A stretch of 64,000 bases of DNA from Muricoccus pecuniae (GCF_014199205.1 NZ_JACIJD010000001.1:124001-188000); one strand, 5' to 3'; counted from the stretch's first letter, positions 25,669 to 35,001 are shown. The notes: generated by a model from the sequence alone, not told the origin. Made by a program: numbers and translations.

Positions 25669-26850
25669 CTAGCCCGGCCCGGCGGGCATCGCGGCGCCGC
25701 CCACCACCACCGGCCGCGCCTCCTCCTCCGGCAGCAGCCAGCGCAGGGAGCGCCGGAGATGCGCCGCCCCGTCCCGCTCGAACCAGCGGCCATGGGCGAA
25801 GATCACGCGCTCCGGATGCAGGGCGACGAGGCGGCTGGCGGCGCGGGACGCCTCCGCGTGCCGCCACTTCACCACGGCGCGGAGATAGGGCGGCGGCATG
25901 CCGTCCGGCGCCGTCGAGCCGAAGAGCCGCACGATGGGGCGCAGCGGCAGCGGCAGCTTGCGCTCCTCCATGTTGATGACGAGGTCGGTCAGTAGCAGCG
26001 TGCGGGACGGGCGGTGGAACATCGCCACCTCGTGGAAGCCGGCGCCGCCGGGGACGAGGACGTTTTCGATCGCCCCGCCCCAGGGAATGGGGGTTTCCTC
26101 CCCGAGGTCGAAGTCCAGCCGCAGGCCGCTGCGCCGCACCTGGCCGCGCCCGCGCAGGCCCGGCGCCGCCCAGGTGGTGGCGTCCGGGCAGGCCTCCTGC
26201 CAGTCCTTCATGAAGGTCCAGTGCGCGATGTTGGGCGCGACGAGGTGGCGGATCGGCCCGATCGCCTCCAGCTCCGTCTTCAGCGCGCGGGTGAAGCGGG
26301 TGGGGGAGTGGAGCAGCAGCCCGCCATCGGGCATCTTCAGCACCGTCATGCGCACGCTGACGGGCGCGTTGGGCAGGAGACTGTCCACGAGGTAGACGCC
26401 CTCCGTCACCGGCTTGGGCGTGTCCAGCGGGGGGTAGCCGGTGCGGTGCTCCGTCTCCGCCTCGTCCCGGCCGAGCAGCCGCGCCACCGGCCCGCCGCCC
26501 TGGCCCGGCCCGCGCTCGGGCAGGGCGCTGGAGAGGGCGACCACCGCCAGCTCCGCCAGGCCGAAGCCGACCAGCAGGGCGCGGGATTCCGGCGAGGCGC
26601 GCCGCATGGTCAGCCCCGTGCCGACCAGCGCCGCCCCGCCCAGCGCGTCGAGCATGAGGTGCTGGCGCATGGAGAGGGCGGACTTCACCCCGCCCTCGTA
26701 ATCCGTGAGGAGGGAGTAGGCGGTGTGGAAGGCCGCCGCGGTGCCGAGCGGCCCGCGTGCGGAGGGCGGCACGGCGCGCGAGGCCGCGAGGCCGCCGAGC
26801 AGGGCGGCCACGCCGTAGTCGATCAGCCCGTGCAGTCGAGTGGAGATCAT
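25669..26850 (-). CDS. Membrane domain fused to DUF4336 (metallo-beta-lactamase-like) protein
   Basis: 393 residues from the ATG at 26850; a GTG at 26901 would add 17. Residues 1-115 hold three or four hydrophobic segments (GLIDYGVAALLGGLAASRAV; ALGGAALVGTGLTM; GFGLAELAVVALSSAL). From about residue 150 a DUF4336 domain begins (GVYLVDSLLPNAPVSVRMTV, LVAPNIAHWTFMKDWQEACP, LLLTDLVINM, VIFAHGRWFERDG). DUF4336 resembles metallo-beta-lactamase folds but metal ligands are incomplete and its reaction is unknown. The C-terminal stop lies in a 16-base palindrome (25663-25678) shared with the convergent DUF305 gene. Confidence 0.75.
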   Translation of the reverse strand: MISTRLHGLIDYGVAALLGGLAASRAVPPSARGPLGTAAAFHTAYSLLTDYEGGVKSALSMRQHLMLDALGGAALVGTGLTMRRASPESRALLVGFGLAELAVVALSSALPERGPGQGGGPVARLLGRDEAETEHRTGYPPLDTPKPVTEGVYLVDSLLPNAPVSVRMTVLKMPDGGLLLHSPTRFTRALKTELEAIGPIRHLVAPNIAHWTFMKDWQEACPDATTWAAPGLRGRGQVRRSGLRLDFDLGEETPIPWGGAIENVLVPGGAGFHEVAMFHRPSRTLLLTDLVINMEERKLPLPLRPIVRLFGSTAPDGMPPPYLRAVVKWRHAEASRAASRLVALHPERVIFAHGRWFERDGAAHLRRSLRWLLPEEEARPVVVGGAAMPAGPG

Positions 26851-26933
26851 GGTCCGGCAGGTCCGTGAGGAAGGGGCCCCCCTCAAACGAGGGGCGGGCA
26901 CGGAGGATGCGCGGGGCGGTCCCTGAAACGCGC

Positions 26934-26966
26934 GCGGCGCCGCCCGGCCAGGGCCGGGGGCGCCGC
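26934..26966. terminator. GC-rich hairpin between small acidic gene and DUF4336 gene
   Basis: GCGGCGCCGCCCGGCC pairs with GGCCGGGGGCGCCGC around a two-base loop with one bulge. There is no T-run. It lies 3' of the minus-strand gene ending at 27010 and may terminate it. The remaining 26851-27009 sequence holds nothing else recognisable. Confidence 0.35.
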
Positions 26967-27009
26967 GGTCACTTACCTGCGGGGCGGAAGTGCGGCCCCG
27001 CGGGGCGGC

Positions 27010-27261
27010 TCAGCCCGCCGCTTCTTCCTCGTCGTCGTCGGACCCCCGGAGGTCGCAGGCGATGACATAGGCGGGGGAACCGTCCTCGGCTTCCATCTCC
27101 TCGATGAGGTCGATGCCGTAGATGTCGATCTCGCCCTCCTCGTCCTCCTCGCCGCCGAGCATGATGCCGAGCGCGATGGGGCGGGCGGGGTCGAGCTTCT
27201 GCAGTTCGGTGATCAGGGCGCCGACCGTCATGGTCTCGGTGGCCTGGTTTTCGTCGGACAT
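27010..27261 (-). CDS. Small acidic protein, unknown function
   Basis: 83 residues from the ATG at 27261, chosen because AGGAG lies nine bases upstream; a start at 27315 would add 18 residues. The segment TVGALITELQKLDPARPIAL is followed by a highly acidic run (GGEEDEEGEIDIYGIDLIEE) and an acidic C-terminus. The N-terminal helix plus LDPxxPI pattern recurs in small bacterial and phage proteins without assigned function. Cytoplasmic, no signal peptide. Lies 82 bases downstream of holC on the same strand and could be its operon partner. Confidence 0.7.
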   Translation of the reverse strand: MSDENQATETMTVGALITELQKLDPARPIALGIMLGGEEDEEGEIDIYGIDLIEEMEAEDGSPAYVIACDLRGSDDDEEEAAG

Positions 27262-27343
27262 GGAATGCGCTCCTGAAGGCCGGGCCGATGTGGCAGGCCC
27301 GCAGCGGCGCGGCAAGGGTTACGCCCGTGTTATTCCCGCTTCG

Positions 27344-27790
27344 TTATTCCCGCTTCGCCCAGCCGTTCGGCCCCTGCTGCCAGTAGGTCAGGGCATGGCC
27401 GGCGGCGCGCGCGCGGCGCCAGCGGTCCCGCGCGGCCTCCAGCGCGGCGGGGTCGTTGCCGTCGAAGAGGTCGAAGACGCGGTCATAGGCCTCGGGGCGC
27501 GCGGTTTCCGCGCCATCGGCGAGGAAGAGGTGCCGGGCGCCGTTGGGCGCCTCGTCCTCGGTGGTGAGCCAGATCGGCTGGAGATCGGCGTCGCCGGTCG
27601 CGGGAGTGCCGTGGGGCAGCCAGTCCGGGTCGGGGCAGAGCCAGAGGGCCGTGTCCAGCGCGGCCAGCCGCTCCGGCCCGCCGACGCGCACCACGGCCCG
27701 CCCGCCGCTCGCCAGCACGCGGCCGAGCAGCTTCGGCAGCGCGACCTCCAGCGCCGTGCGGGTGAGGTGGTAGAAGCCGATCTCGGTCAT
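27344..27790 (-). CDS. holC: DNA polymerase III chi subunit
   Basis: 148 residues. N-terminus MTEIGFYHLTRTALEVALPK and the segment RVFDLFDGNDPAALEAARDR with the end LTYWQQGPNGWAKRE are typical of alphaproteobacterial HolC. Chi links the clamp-loader to SSB through psi. The gene overlaps the end of the upstream aminopeptidase by four bases; the pepA-holC pairing is common in alphaproteobacteria. Confidence 0.9.
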   Translation of the reverse strand: MTEIGFYHLTRTALEVALPKLLGRVLASGGRAVVRVGGPERLAALDTALWLCPDPDWLPHGTPATGDADLQPIWLTTEDEAPNGARHLFLADGAETARPEAYDRVFDLFDGNDPAALEAARDRWRRARAAGHALTYWQQGPNGWAKRE

Positions 27791-29274
27791 GCCTCGAAGC
27801 GGTCCGCCACCAGCCGGTCCAGCAGGCGCACGCCGTAGCCGCTCGGCCCCGGGGGCAGGGGATAGGGACCGGCCTCCTTCCCCTCCTCCCGTAGGTCCAT
27901 CCCGGCGATGTCGAGATGCGCCCAGGGGATGCGCTCCCCCTCGTCGGGGGCCGCGAACTCCCGCAGGAAGGCGGCGGCGTGGCAGGCATCGGGGAGGAAC
28001 CGGCCCGCCCAGCCCGGGCCGAGGCCGCCCGGGGGCAGGCAGTGGCGGAGATCGGCGATGTCGCTGGCCAGGTCCTCGCGGTGGCGCGCGCCGATGGGCA
28101 TGGGCCAGAGCGGCTCGCCCACCGCCTCGCCCGCCGCCATCACCGCGTCCCGCAGCCCCTCGTCATTGCCGAACAGGCCGGCGCGCTGGTGGCCGAGGGC
28201 GGTGACGATGCTGCCCGTCAGCGTCGCGAGGTCGAGGATGGCGCGCGGCCGCAGCCCGCGGGCGTGGTGCAGGGCATCGGCCAGGACCAGCCGCCCCTCC
28301 GCATCCGTGTCCACCACCTCGACCTGGAGGCCGGAGGCGGTGCGCAGCACGTCGCCCGGGCGGTAGCTGTCCGCCCCCGTCGCGTTCTCGGCGATGGCGA
28401 GGACGGCCGTGACGGCGGCGGGGCTGTCGCGGAGCGCGAGGGAGAGGATCGCGCCCGCGCAGGCGGCGGCCCCGGCCATGTCGGCCTTCATCGCCTCCAT
28501 CCCCGCAGCGGGCTTGATGGAGATGCCGCCGGTGTCGAAGGTGATGCCCTTGCCGACGAATACCACGGGCGGCGCCTCGCGATAGCGACGCCCGTGGCCG
28601 GGCCAGCGCAGGGTGACGAGGCGCGGCGGAAAGGCCGAGCCGCGCCCGACGGCGAGCAGCCCGCCATAGCCGTGCCGTTCCAGCCAGCCGCGGCCATGCA
28701 CCGACACCTCGACCCCGAGTTCGGACAGGACCTCCAGCCGCCCGGCGAAGGCGGGGGGCGTGAGGATGTTCCCGGGCTCCGCCGCCAGGTCCCGCGCGAA
28801 GCCCACGGCGCGCAGCAGGGCTCGGGCGCGGGCAAGGCCGGGCTCGGCGGCCTCGACGCTGTCCACCAGCAGGTCCAGCTGCCGGAGGGCGGGCGGGGGT
28901 TCCGCCCCGTAATGCGGCAGGCGGTGCGCGCGCATCCCGGCGCCCATGGCCAGGGCAGCGGCATCCTCCGGCGAGAGGCCGCGGGCGTCGATCGCGCCGT
29001 GGCGCGGGCCGTGGCCTCCCTCAACCGCTTCCGCCATGGAGGCGGCGGCGAGCGCCCCGGCGGCCTCCATCCCCTGCGGCCCCGGCGCGACGCCGACCAG
29101 CCAGACCGTCCGCTCCTCCACCCCGTCCAGCCGCAACGCCTCGCCGCGCGCCGCCTCGAAGCCGGCGGCGGAAGCGGCGGCGGCGAGAGGAGCGGGCAGC
29201 GGCGCGCCCGGCCGCACCGGCACGGCCACGGGGTGGAGCCCCCGCGGCCGGTCGAGAAGGCGGAACTTCAGCAC
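27787..29274 (-). CDS. M17 leucyl aminopeptidase family protein (second copy)
   Basis: 495 residues from a GTG at 29274. The metal-binding core is FVGKGITFDTGGISIKPA and VVDTDAEGRLVLADALHHAR, where the usual NTDAEGRL reads DTDAEGRL. The catalytic Lys (VGKG) is present. M17 enzymes remove N-terminal residues from peptides using two metal ions in a cytoplasmic hexamer. It lies 10 bases downstream of a longer paralogue (29285-30976) and overlaps holC. The two copies differ strongly in their N-terminal domains, so this is not a recent duplication. Confidence 0.9.
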   Translation of the reverse strand: MLKFRLLDRPRGLHPVAVPVRPGAPLPAPLAAAASAAGFEAARGEALRLDGVEERTVWLVGVAPGPQGMEAAGALAAASMAEAVEGGHGPRHGAIDARGLSPEDAAALAMGAGMRAHRLPHYGAEPPPALRQLDLLVDSVEAAEPGLARARALLRAVGFARDLAAEPGNILTPPAFAGRLEVLSELGVEVSVHGRGWLERHGYGGLLAVGRGSAFPPRLVTLRWPGHGRRYREAPPVVFVGKGITFDTGGISIKPAAGMEAMKADMAGAAACAGAILSLALRDSPAAVTAVLAIAENATGADSYRPGDVLRTASGLQVEVVDTDAEGRLVLADALHHARGLRPRAILDLATLTGSIVTALGHQRAGLFGNDEGLRDAVMAAGEAVGEPLWPMPIGARHREDLASDIADLRHCLPPGGLGPGWAGRFLPDACHAAAFLREFAAPDEGERIPWAHLDIAGMDLREEGKEAGPYPLPPGPSGYGVRLLDRLVADRFEA

Positions 29275-29284
29275 GGGCCCCGCT

Positions 29285-30976
29285 TCAGCGGCGCGGGCGG
29301 CGGGTGGCCGGGCGGCGCGTCGGGAGGGGAACCGGGGCGGGCTCTCCCGCCGGGCCGGCGCCGGTATCGGGCGCGGGGAGCAGCGGCTCGGTGGCCGGCG
29401 TGCCCTCGGACAGGACGGCGGGAGAGGCGCTGCCCGCGCCCGTCACCGCCGCGACCTCCTCCTCGGCCGGCTCGGGCTCGGGGGTGGCCTGCCGGCCCTC
29501 GTGGTGCTCGGCCACCAGGCGGTCGAGCAGGCGCACGCCCCAGGCCGTCGCGCCCTTGGGCACGGTGGGCTGGTCCTTGCTGCTCCAGGCCGTGCCGGCG
29601 ATGTCGAGATGCGCCCAGGGGCAGCCCTCCACGAAGCGCTGGAGGAACTGCGCGGCCGTGATGGAGCCGCCCGCGCGCCCGGCGCCGACATTGCGCATGT
29701 CCGCGATGTCCGACTTGATGGCGCGGTCATAGGCCTCGCCCAGCGGCATGCGCCAGGCCAGCTCCCCCACGGCCTTGCCCGCCTCCTCGATGCGCCGGGC
29801 GAGGCCGTCGTCGTTCGAGAAGAGCCCGGCATGCTCGTGGCCGAGGGAGACGATGATCGCGCCCGTCAACGTGGCGAGGTTGACCATGAAGGCCGGATCG
29901 AAGCGCTTCTTGCAGTAGGACAGCACGTCGGCGAGCACGAGCCGCCCCTCGGCATCCGTGTTGATGACCTCGATCGTCTGGCCGGAATAGGAGGTGACGA
30001 CGTCGCCCGGGCGCGTCGCGGTGCCCGAGGGCATGTTCTCCACGAGGCCGACGATGCCGACGACATCCACCTTCGCCTTGCGGCCGGCCAGGGCGGCCAT
30101 GAGGCCGGAGACGGTGCCGGCGCCGGCCATGTCCCACTTCATGTCCTCCATCCCGCCCGCGGGCTTGATGGAGATGCCCCCGGTATCGAAGGTCACGCCC
30201 TTGCCGATGAAGGCGATCGGCTTGCTGTCCTTCTTCTTCTGGTCCGTGCCGTTCCAGCGCATCACCACCATGCGCGGCGGCTGGGCCGAGCCCTGGGAAA
30301 CGCAGAGCATCGCGCCGAAGCCGAGCTTCTCCAGGTCCTTCTGCCCGAAGACCTCCACCTCCACCCCCAGCTTCTCCAGCTTGCGGAGGCGGTCGGCGAA
30401 TTCGGGCGGGTTGAGGATGTTGGCGGGCTCGCTCACCAGCTCGCGGGCGAGGAAGACGCCCTCGGCCACGGCGCGGCGCGGTGCCCACTCGGCCTTGGCG
30501 GCCGAGGGGTCCTCGCACAGCACCTTGATCCCGCCCAGCCGCGGCTTGTCCTCCGGCTTCTCCTTCGTGCGGTAGCGGTCGAAGCGCCAGGCGCGGAGGA
30601 CGGCGCCGAGGGCGATGTCCGCCGGGGCGCCCGCCCAGCCGCCGATGGCGCGCGCATCGATGGAGGCGACCGATTCGCGGCCGAGCGCGGCGGCGGCGTT
30701 GCCGCCCGCGGCCTCCGCGGCCGCGGCGTCCAGCGCCTCGCGCTTGCCCAGGCCGACGAGAACGAGGCGCGAGAGCCCGCCGCCCGGCGCGAGAAGGGTG
30801 GCGGACTGCCCCTTGCGGCCCTTGAACTCCGCCGCCGCCACCCCGCGCGTCACATGGCCGCCGAGCAGCCGGTCCCACTCCGCGATCAGGGCGCCGCCCA
30901 TGTCCTCCTCGGCGAGGGGAAGAACGAGGGCGCCGCTCTCGGGAAGGGCGGCCTTGGCGAAGGCGATGTCGAGCAT
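29285..30976 (-). CDS. pepA: Leucyl aminopeptidase (M17), with C-terminal extension
   Basis: 563 residues from the ATG at 30976 (LDIAFAKAALPESGALVLPL); an upstream in-frame start at 31012 adds 12. The metal core is FIGKGVTFDTGGISIKPA and VINTDAEGRLVLADVLSYCK, with the N-terminal macro-like M17 domain at residues 1-170. The catalytic part ends near LLDRLVAEHHEG; about 60 further residues rich in Pro, Ala, Glu and ending in TRRPATRRPRR are an unusual disordered, basic tail. Followed closely by the second M17 copy. Confidence 0.93.
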   Translation of the reverse strand: MLDIAFAKAALPESGALVLPLAEEDMGGALIAEWDRLLGGHVTRGVAAAEFKGRKGQSATLLAPGGGLSRLVLVGLGKREALDAAAAEAAGGNAAAALGRESVASIDARAIGGWAGAPADIALGAVLRAWRFDRYRTKEKPEDKPRLGGIKVLCEDPSAAKAEWAPRRAVAEGVFLARELVSEPANILNPPEFADRLRKLEKLGVEVEVFGQKDLEKLGFGAMLCVSQGSAQPPRMVVMRWNGTDQKKKDSKPIAFIGKGVTFDTGGISIKPAGGMEDMKWDMAGAGTVSGLMAALAGRKAKVDVVGIVGLVENMPSGTATRPGDVVTSYSGQTIEVINTDAEGRLVLADVLSYCKKRFDPAFMVNLATLTGAIIVSLGHEHAGLFSNDDGLARRIEEAGKAVGELAWRMPLGEAYDRAIKSDIADMRNVGAGRAGGSITAAQFLQRFVEGCPWAHLDIAGTAWSSKDQPTVPKGATAWGVRLLDRLVAEHHEGRQATPEPEPAEEEVAAVTGAGSASPAVLSEGTPATEPLLPAPDTGAGPAGEPAPVPLPTRRPATRRPRR

Positions 30977-31069
30977 GGGACGTCCGCTGGCTGTTCGTGG
31001 CAGAGATAGCACCGGGCGGGCGATACGCCATGCCGGGAAGGCCGCAAGCCCCTCCGGCCTCAGGCGGCC

Positions 31070-33100
31070 TCAGGCGGCCTTCGCCGCGCGCCCGATCCGG
31101 TCCAGCACGCGGTCGATCCGCTGTGCGCTCTCCTCGTCCTGCCGGAAGACGACGCTCACTACGCCCCCCTGCGCGCGCACCACCCGGGCGGGAATGGGGC
31201 CTTGGACCCCGGGGAAGGCGAGTTCCAGCCCGGTTCCCGTATCGGCCTCCCAGTCGAGCACCAGGGCGGCGCCGCCGCGCGAGATGTCCTTCAGCTCCAC
31301 TTCCGTCCCGGCGCCGGGCAGCTTCGCCGAGCGGAGAGTGACGCGCACGCCCCTGGCCGGGATGCGCTCGTAGCGGCGGCGATCCTTCTCCTCCCCGCCC
31401 GAGCGCATGGCCCGGAGGAAATGGTCCACCTCCGTCCTCAGCGTGCCCGATACCCCGGCCACGTCCCGCGCGGCGGTGGAGACGGAATCGCTGCTGCCCC
31501 TGGCGCGGTCCGCGGCCTTGGCGACCTCGCGCATCGCCCCGGTCGCGTCCTCGGTCGTGCGGGAGACGTGCTGGACGCTGCTCGCGATCTCGCGCGTCGC
31601 CGCGCCCTGCTGCTCCACCGCGGCCGCGATGGCGCCGGCGACGCTGCTGATCTCCCCGATCGCCGCGCTCATCTCGCGCACGGACTGCACGGCCTCGCCG
31701 GTCGCGGCCTGCACGGCCTGGATCTGCCGGCCGATCCGGTCGGTCGCGCTCGCCGTCTGGTTGGCCAGGGTCTTCACCTCGCCCGCCACCACCGCGAAGC
31801 CGCGCCCGGCCTCGCCCGCGCGGGCGGCCTCGATCGTCGCGTTGAGGGCGAGGAGATTCGTCTGCCCGGCGATGTCGGTGATGAGCCGCACCACCTCCCC
31901 GATCTGGTCGGCGGCGTCGCTCAGCCCGCGCACGGCGGCGTCCGTGCTCTGCGCGCGCTCCACCGCCGCCTTCGTCGCGCTCGCGCTCTGGGCCACCTGC
32001 CGTGCGATCTCGGCCACGCTGGCGCTGAGCTGCTCGGTCGCTGCGGCGACGGAGGCGAGGTTGCGCGAGGACTCCTCGGCGCCCGAGGCGGTGCTCTCCG
32101 CCCCGCCGCGCGTGCGCTCCACCACCTCCGACATGTCCGCCGCCGCGGCGCGCATGTCCTCGGCGGACTTGCCGAGCATGGCGAGCACGCCGGAGACGGA
32201 GGCGCCGAAGTCCTGGGTGTGGCGCTCCATGGCCGCGTGCCGGCGCTCGCGCGCCGCGCGCTCGGCGGCGGCCGCCTCCTCCAGCCGCCGCGCCTTCAGC
32301 CCGTTCTCACGGAAGGTCTCCAGCGCGCGGGCGAGAAGGCCCAGCTCGTCCCGCCGCTCCGCGCCCGGAACCTCGGTGCCGAGGTCACCGCCCGCCATGG
32401 CGGCGGTGGCCGCCGTGACGCGGGCGAGCGGGCGGGTGATGCCGCGCCCCACCGTCCAGGTCAGCAGCCCCACCACCAGGGCCGCGGCGCCGGCGATCAG
32501 GCCGCCCCGCAGCACCAGCTCGCGCTGCGCCGCCCGGAGGTCGTCGACATAGACGCCGGTGCCGATCACCCAGTTCCACGGCGCGAAGCCCTGGACGAAG
32601 GAGAGCTTCTCCACAGGCGGCTCCCCCGCCTGCGCCCCCGGCCGCGGCCAGAGATAGCCGACGACGCCGGATCCGGACTGGCGGGCCTTCTCGGCGAAGG
32701 CGATGAAGAGGGCGAAGCCGTTCGGGTCCCGGATGCCCGAGACGTCCTTGCCCTCCAGGTCCGGGCGGAAGGGATGGGCGATCAGGCGCGGGCTCGGCTG
32801 GGCGTCGTTCACCCAGAGGTACTCGTTCCCGCCGTAGCGGAAGGCGCGGATCTCGGCGGCGGCGGCGGCCTGGGCGGCGGCGCGGTCCATGCGGCCGGTC
32901 CTCTCCTCCTTCTCGAAATGCGCGGCGATGGACGCGCCGGACTCCACCACGGCGCGCAGCGTTCCGATGCGGGCCTCCTCCAGCTCGGTCGAGCGGGCCC
33001 GGATCTCATAGGCTGCCAGGCCGATCAGTCCCATGACGGCGACCAGCGTGCAGAGATGGAGCCGGGCCGCGATCGGCCAGTCGGACAGACGTCGGGGCAT
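31070..33100 (-). CDS. Methyl-accepting chemotaxis protein with Cache sensor and C-terminal PilZ domain
   Basis: 676 residues. A first membrane segment (about 12-30) precedes a periplasmic single-Cache domain ([18 protein letters not shown] to [11 protein letters not shown]). A second membrane segment and HAMP follow near 190-270, then the cytoplasmic signalling domain with the tip [20 protein letters not shown]. The last 105 residues form a PilZ domain: an Arg-rich [10 protein letters not shown] start (from 574) and DISRGG (Asp605, Ser607, Gly610), the c-di-GMP-binding set. Chemoreceptor-PilZ fusions would let c-di-GMP tune chemotaxis. Last codons lie in a repeated CAGGCGGCCT. Confidence 0.92.
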   Translation of the reverse strand: MPRRLSDWPIAARLHLCTLVAVMGLIGLAAYEIRARSTELEEARIGTLRAVVESGASIAAHFEKEERTGRMDRAAAQAAAAAEIRAFRYGGNEYLWVNDAQPSPRLIAHPFRPDLEGKDVSGIRDPNGFALFIAFAEKARQSGSGVVGYLWPRPGAQAGEPPVEKLSFVQGFAPWNWVIGTGVYVDDLRAAQRELVLRGGLIAGAAALVVGLLTWTVGRGITRPLARVTAATAAMAGGDLGTEVPGAERRDELGLLARALETFRENGLKARRLEEAAAAERAARERRHAAMERHTQDFGASVSGVLAMLGKSAEDMRAAAADMSEVVERTRGGAESTASGAEESSRNLASVAAATEQLSASVAEIARQVAQSASATKAAVERAQSTDAAVRGLSDAADQIGEVVRLITDIAGQTNLLALNATIEAARAGEAGRGFAVVAGEVKTLANQTASATDRIGRQIQAVQAATGEAVQSVREMSAAIGEISSVAGAIAAAVEQQGAATREIASSVQHVSRTTEDATGAMREVAKAADRARGSSDSVSTAARDVAGVSGTLRTEVDHFLRAMRSGGEEKDRRRYERIPARGVRVTLRSAKLPGAGTEVELKDISRGGAALVLDWEADTGTGLELAFPGVQGPIPARVVRAQGGVVSVVFRQDEESAQRIDRVLDRIGRAAKAA

Positions 33101-33231
33101 GACGGAGGGATTCTTCCTGGGCGTTGGTTGCCGAGAATGTTCTGCATGCGAAACCCTAAGGTCCCGTAAGCGATCCTCTCCCTTCCATGCGGGGCTGCCC
33201 CCCGGTCCCGCCCCGCGCTATCTCCCCCGGG

Positions 33232-33996
33232 ATGACCGACGAAGACCTGCTCGAACTCGCCGCGACGCTCGCCGAGCGCGCTGCCCACGCCATCAACGCC
33301 ATCCGCGCCGCGGGCTTCGCCGTGGAGCGCAAGAGCGATGAATCGCCCGTGACGGAGGCGGATCGGGTGGCGGAGGCGCTGATCGTCGAGGGGCTGCGCG
33401 CCGCGACGCCTGATATCCCCGTGGTGGCGGAGGAGGAGGTGTCGGCGGGGCTCGTGACCCGCCTCGCCGACCGCTACTGGCTCGTGGACCCGCTGGACGG
33501 CACGCGGGAATTCGCCAGGGGCCATGACAGCTTCGCCGTGAATGTCGGGCTGGTGAGGGGGGACCGCGCGCATCTCGGCGCCGTCGTCATCCCCGCGACG
33601 ATGGAGATCTTCGGCGGCATCGCCCCCCTCGGCCTCGCCTGGAAGCGGGATGTCGGCGGCCGGCGCCCCATCCGCGCCCGCGCCATCCCGGAGGAGGGGG
33701 CGACGGTGCTCGCCTCCCGCCACTACTCCGACGATCCCCGGCTGGACCGCTTCCTGGAGGGGCGGCGCGTCGCGCATATCGAGAAGATCGGCTCGGCCGT
33801 GAAGTTCTGCCGCTTGGCCGAGGGGGCAGGGGACCTCTACCCCCGCTTCGGCCGCACGATGGAGTGGGACACGGCCGCGCCCCAGGCCCTGCTGGAGGCC
33901 GCCGGCGGCCGGGTGGCGGGCTTCGACGGGGCGCCGCTGCGCTACGGCAAGCCGGGCTTCGAGAACCACCCCTTCCTCGCGCAAGGAATGGCATGA
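33232..33996 (+). CDS. cysQ: Inositol monophosphatase family protein, CysQ-like (3'(2'),5'-bisphosphate nucleotidase)
   Basis: 254 residues from the ATG at 33232. The metal-binding signature is YWLVDPLDGTREFARG with EEE ahead of it (VVAEEEVSAG), and EWDTAAPQALLEAAGG closes the site. The sequence is closest in pattern to CysQ, which removes the 3'-phosphate of PAP formed in sulfate assimilation; another inositol-phosphatase-fold activity is possible. Divergent from the chemoreceptor across 131 bases and overlaps the next gene as ATGA. Confidence 0.85.
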   Translation: MTDEDLLELAATLAERAAHAINAIRAAGFAVERKSDESPVTEADRVAEALIVEGLRAATPDIPVVAEEEVSAGLVTRLADRYWLVDPLDGTREFARGHDSFAVNVGLVRGDRAHLGAVVIPATMEIFGGIAPLGLAWKRDVGGRRPIRARAIPEEGATVLASRHYSDDPRLDRFLEGRRVAHIEKIGSAVKFCRLAEGAGDLYPRFGRTMEWDTAAPQALLEAAGGRVAGFDGAPLRYGKPGFENHPFLAQGMA

Positions 33997-34949
33997 CGGA
34001 GCGGCTCCCGCCCGCCGGGATCGCGCGCGCGGCGGCCCTGCTGCGCAGTGGCGCGCTCGTCGCCTTCCCCACCGAGACGGTCTACGGGCTGGGGGCGGAC
34101 GCGACGGACGGCGCGGCGGTGGCGGCCATCTACGCGGCCAAGGGCCGGCCGAGCTTCAACCCGCTGATCAGCCACTTCCCCGACGCCGCCTCCGCCTTCG
34201 CCGAGGTGGTGCCGGATGCCCGGGCAAGGGCCCTGGCCGCGCGGTTCTGGCCGGGGCCGCTCACCCTCGTCCTGCCCCGGCGGGAGGGTGGCCGGATCAG
34301 CCATCTCACCGGGGCCGGGCTGGACACGCTGGCCGTGCGCGTGCCCGGCCACCCCCTCGCGCTGGAGCTGCTGCGGGCGGCCGGGGTGCCGGTGGCCGCG
34401 CCCTCGGCCAACCGCTCGGGCGGCGTCTCCCCGACCACGGCGGACCACGTGCTCGACGGCCTCTCCGGCCGCATCGCCGCGGTGCTGGATGGCGGGCCCT
34501 GCGCGGTGGGGGTGGAGAGCACGGTGCTCGACCTCTCCGGCCCGGACCCCGTGCTCCTGCGCCCGGGCGGGGTGACGGTGGTGGAGATCGAGGCCCTGGT
34601 CGGCCCGGTCTCGCGCCCGGAAGGGGAGAAGACGGCGATACGATCCCCCGGGATGCTTCTCTCGCACTACGCGCCCTCGCTCCCCGTGCGGCTGGAGGCT
34701 CGGGAGGTAGGGAAGGGGGAGGCGCTGCTCGCCTTCGGGGCTCCCCTGCCGGGGGCGGCGGTGACCTGGAACCTCTCCGCCTCGGGCGACCCGGTGGAGG
34801 CGGCGGCGCGGCTCTTCGCCGGGCTGCGCTGGCTGGACGCGGAGGGCGCGCGGCTCGGCCTCGCCGGCATCGCGGCCATGCCCGTGCCCGATGCGGGGCT
34901 GGGCGAGGCGATCAACGACCGGCTGCGCCGCGCCGCCGCGCCGCGATGA
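33993..34949 (+). CDS. L-threonylcarbamoyladenylate synthase (Sua5 type)
   Basis: 318 residues, the long form with YrdC plus Sua5 domains. YrdC motifs: AFPTETVYGLGADATDG, AKGRPSFNPLISHF, VAAPSANRSGGVSPT. The Sua5 linker is SPGMLLSHYAPSLPVRL, followed by a Rossmann-like C-terminal domain. It makes threonylcarbamoyl-AMP from threonine, bicarbonate and ATP for t6A on tRNA, the step before TsaD/TsaB/TsaE (tsaE at 5496). Coupled to the cysQ-like gene. Confidence 0.95.
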   Translation: MTERLPPAGIARAAALLRSGALVAFPTETVYGLGADATDGAAVAAIYAAKGRPSFNPLISHFPDAASAFAEVVPDARARALAARFWPGPLTLVLPRREGGRISHLTGAGLDTLAVRVPGHPLALELLRAAGVPVAAPSANRSGGVSPTTADHVLDGLSGRIAAVLDGGPCAVGVESTVLDLSGPDPVLLRPGGVTVVEIEALVGPVSRPEGEKTAIRSPGMLLSHYAPSLPVRLEAREVGKGEALLAFGAPLPGAAVTWNLSASGDPVEAAARLFAGLRWLDAEGARLGLAGIAAMPVPDAGLGEAINDRLRRAAAPR

Positions 34950-35001
34950 TCGCCCGCGCTGCCCCCTTGCCGCGCGGGCGGGAGGGGCGGATTTTGCCCC
35001 G

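Noticed and set aside
31070-31085. Repeated CAGGCGGCCT at the end of the chemoreceptor gene as a mobile-element duplication.
   Set aside because: Only two adjacent copies of about ten bases, partly coding for the terminal Ala residues; easily explained by slippage.
33101-33231. A LexA (SOS) box in the divergent region (GTTCTGCATG).
   Set aside because: Only one half-site is present; no second GTTC at the required seven-base spacing.
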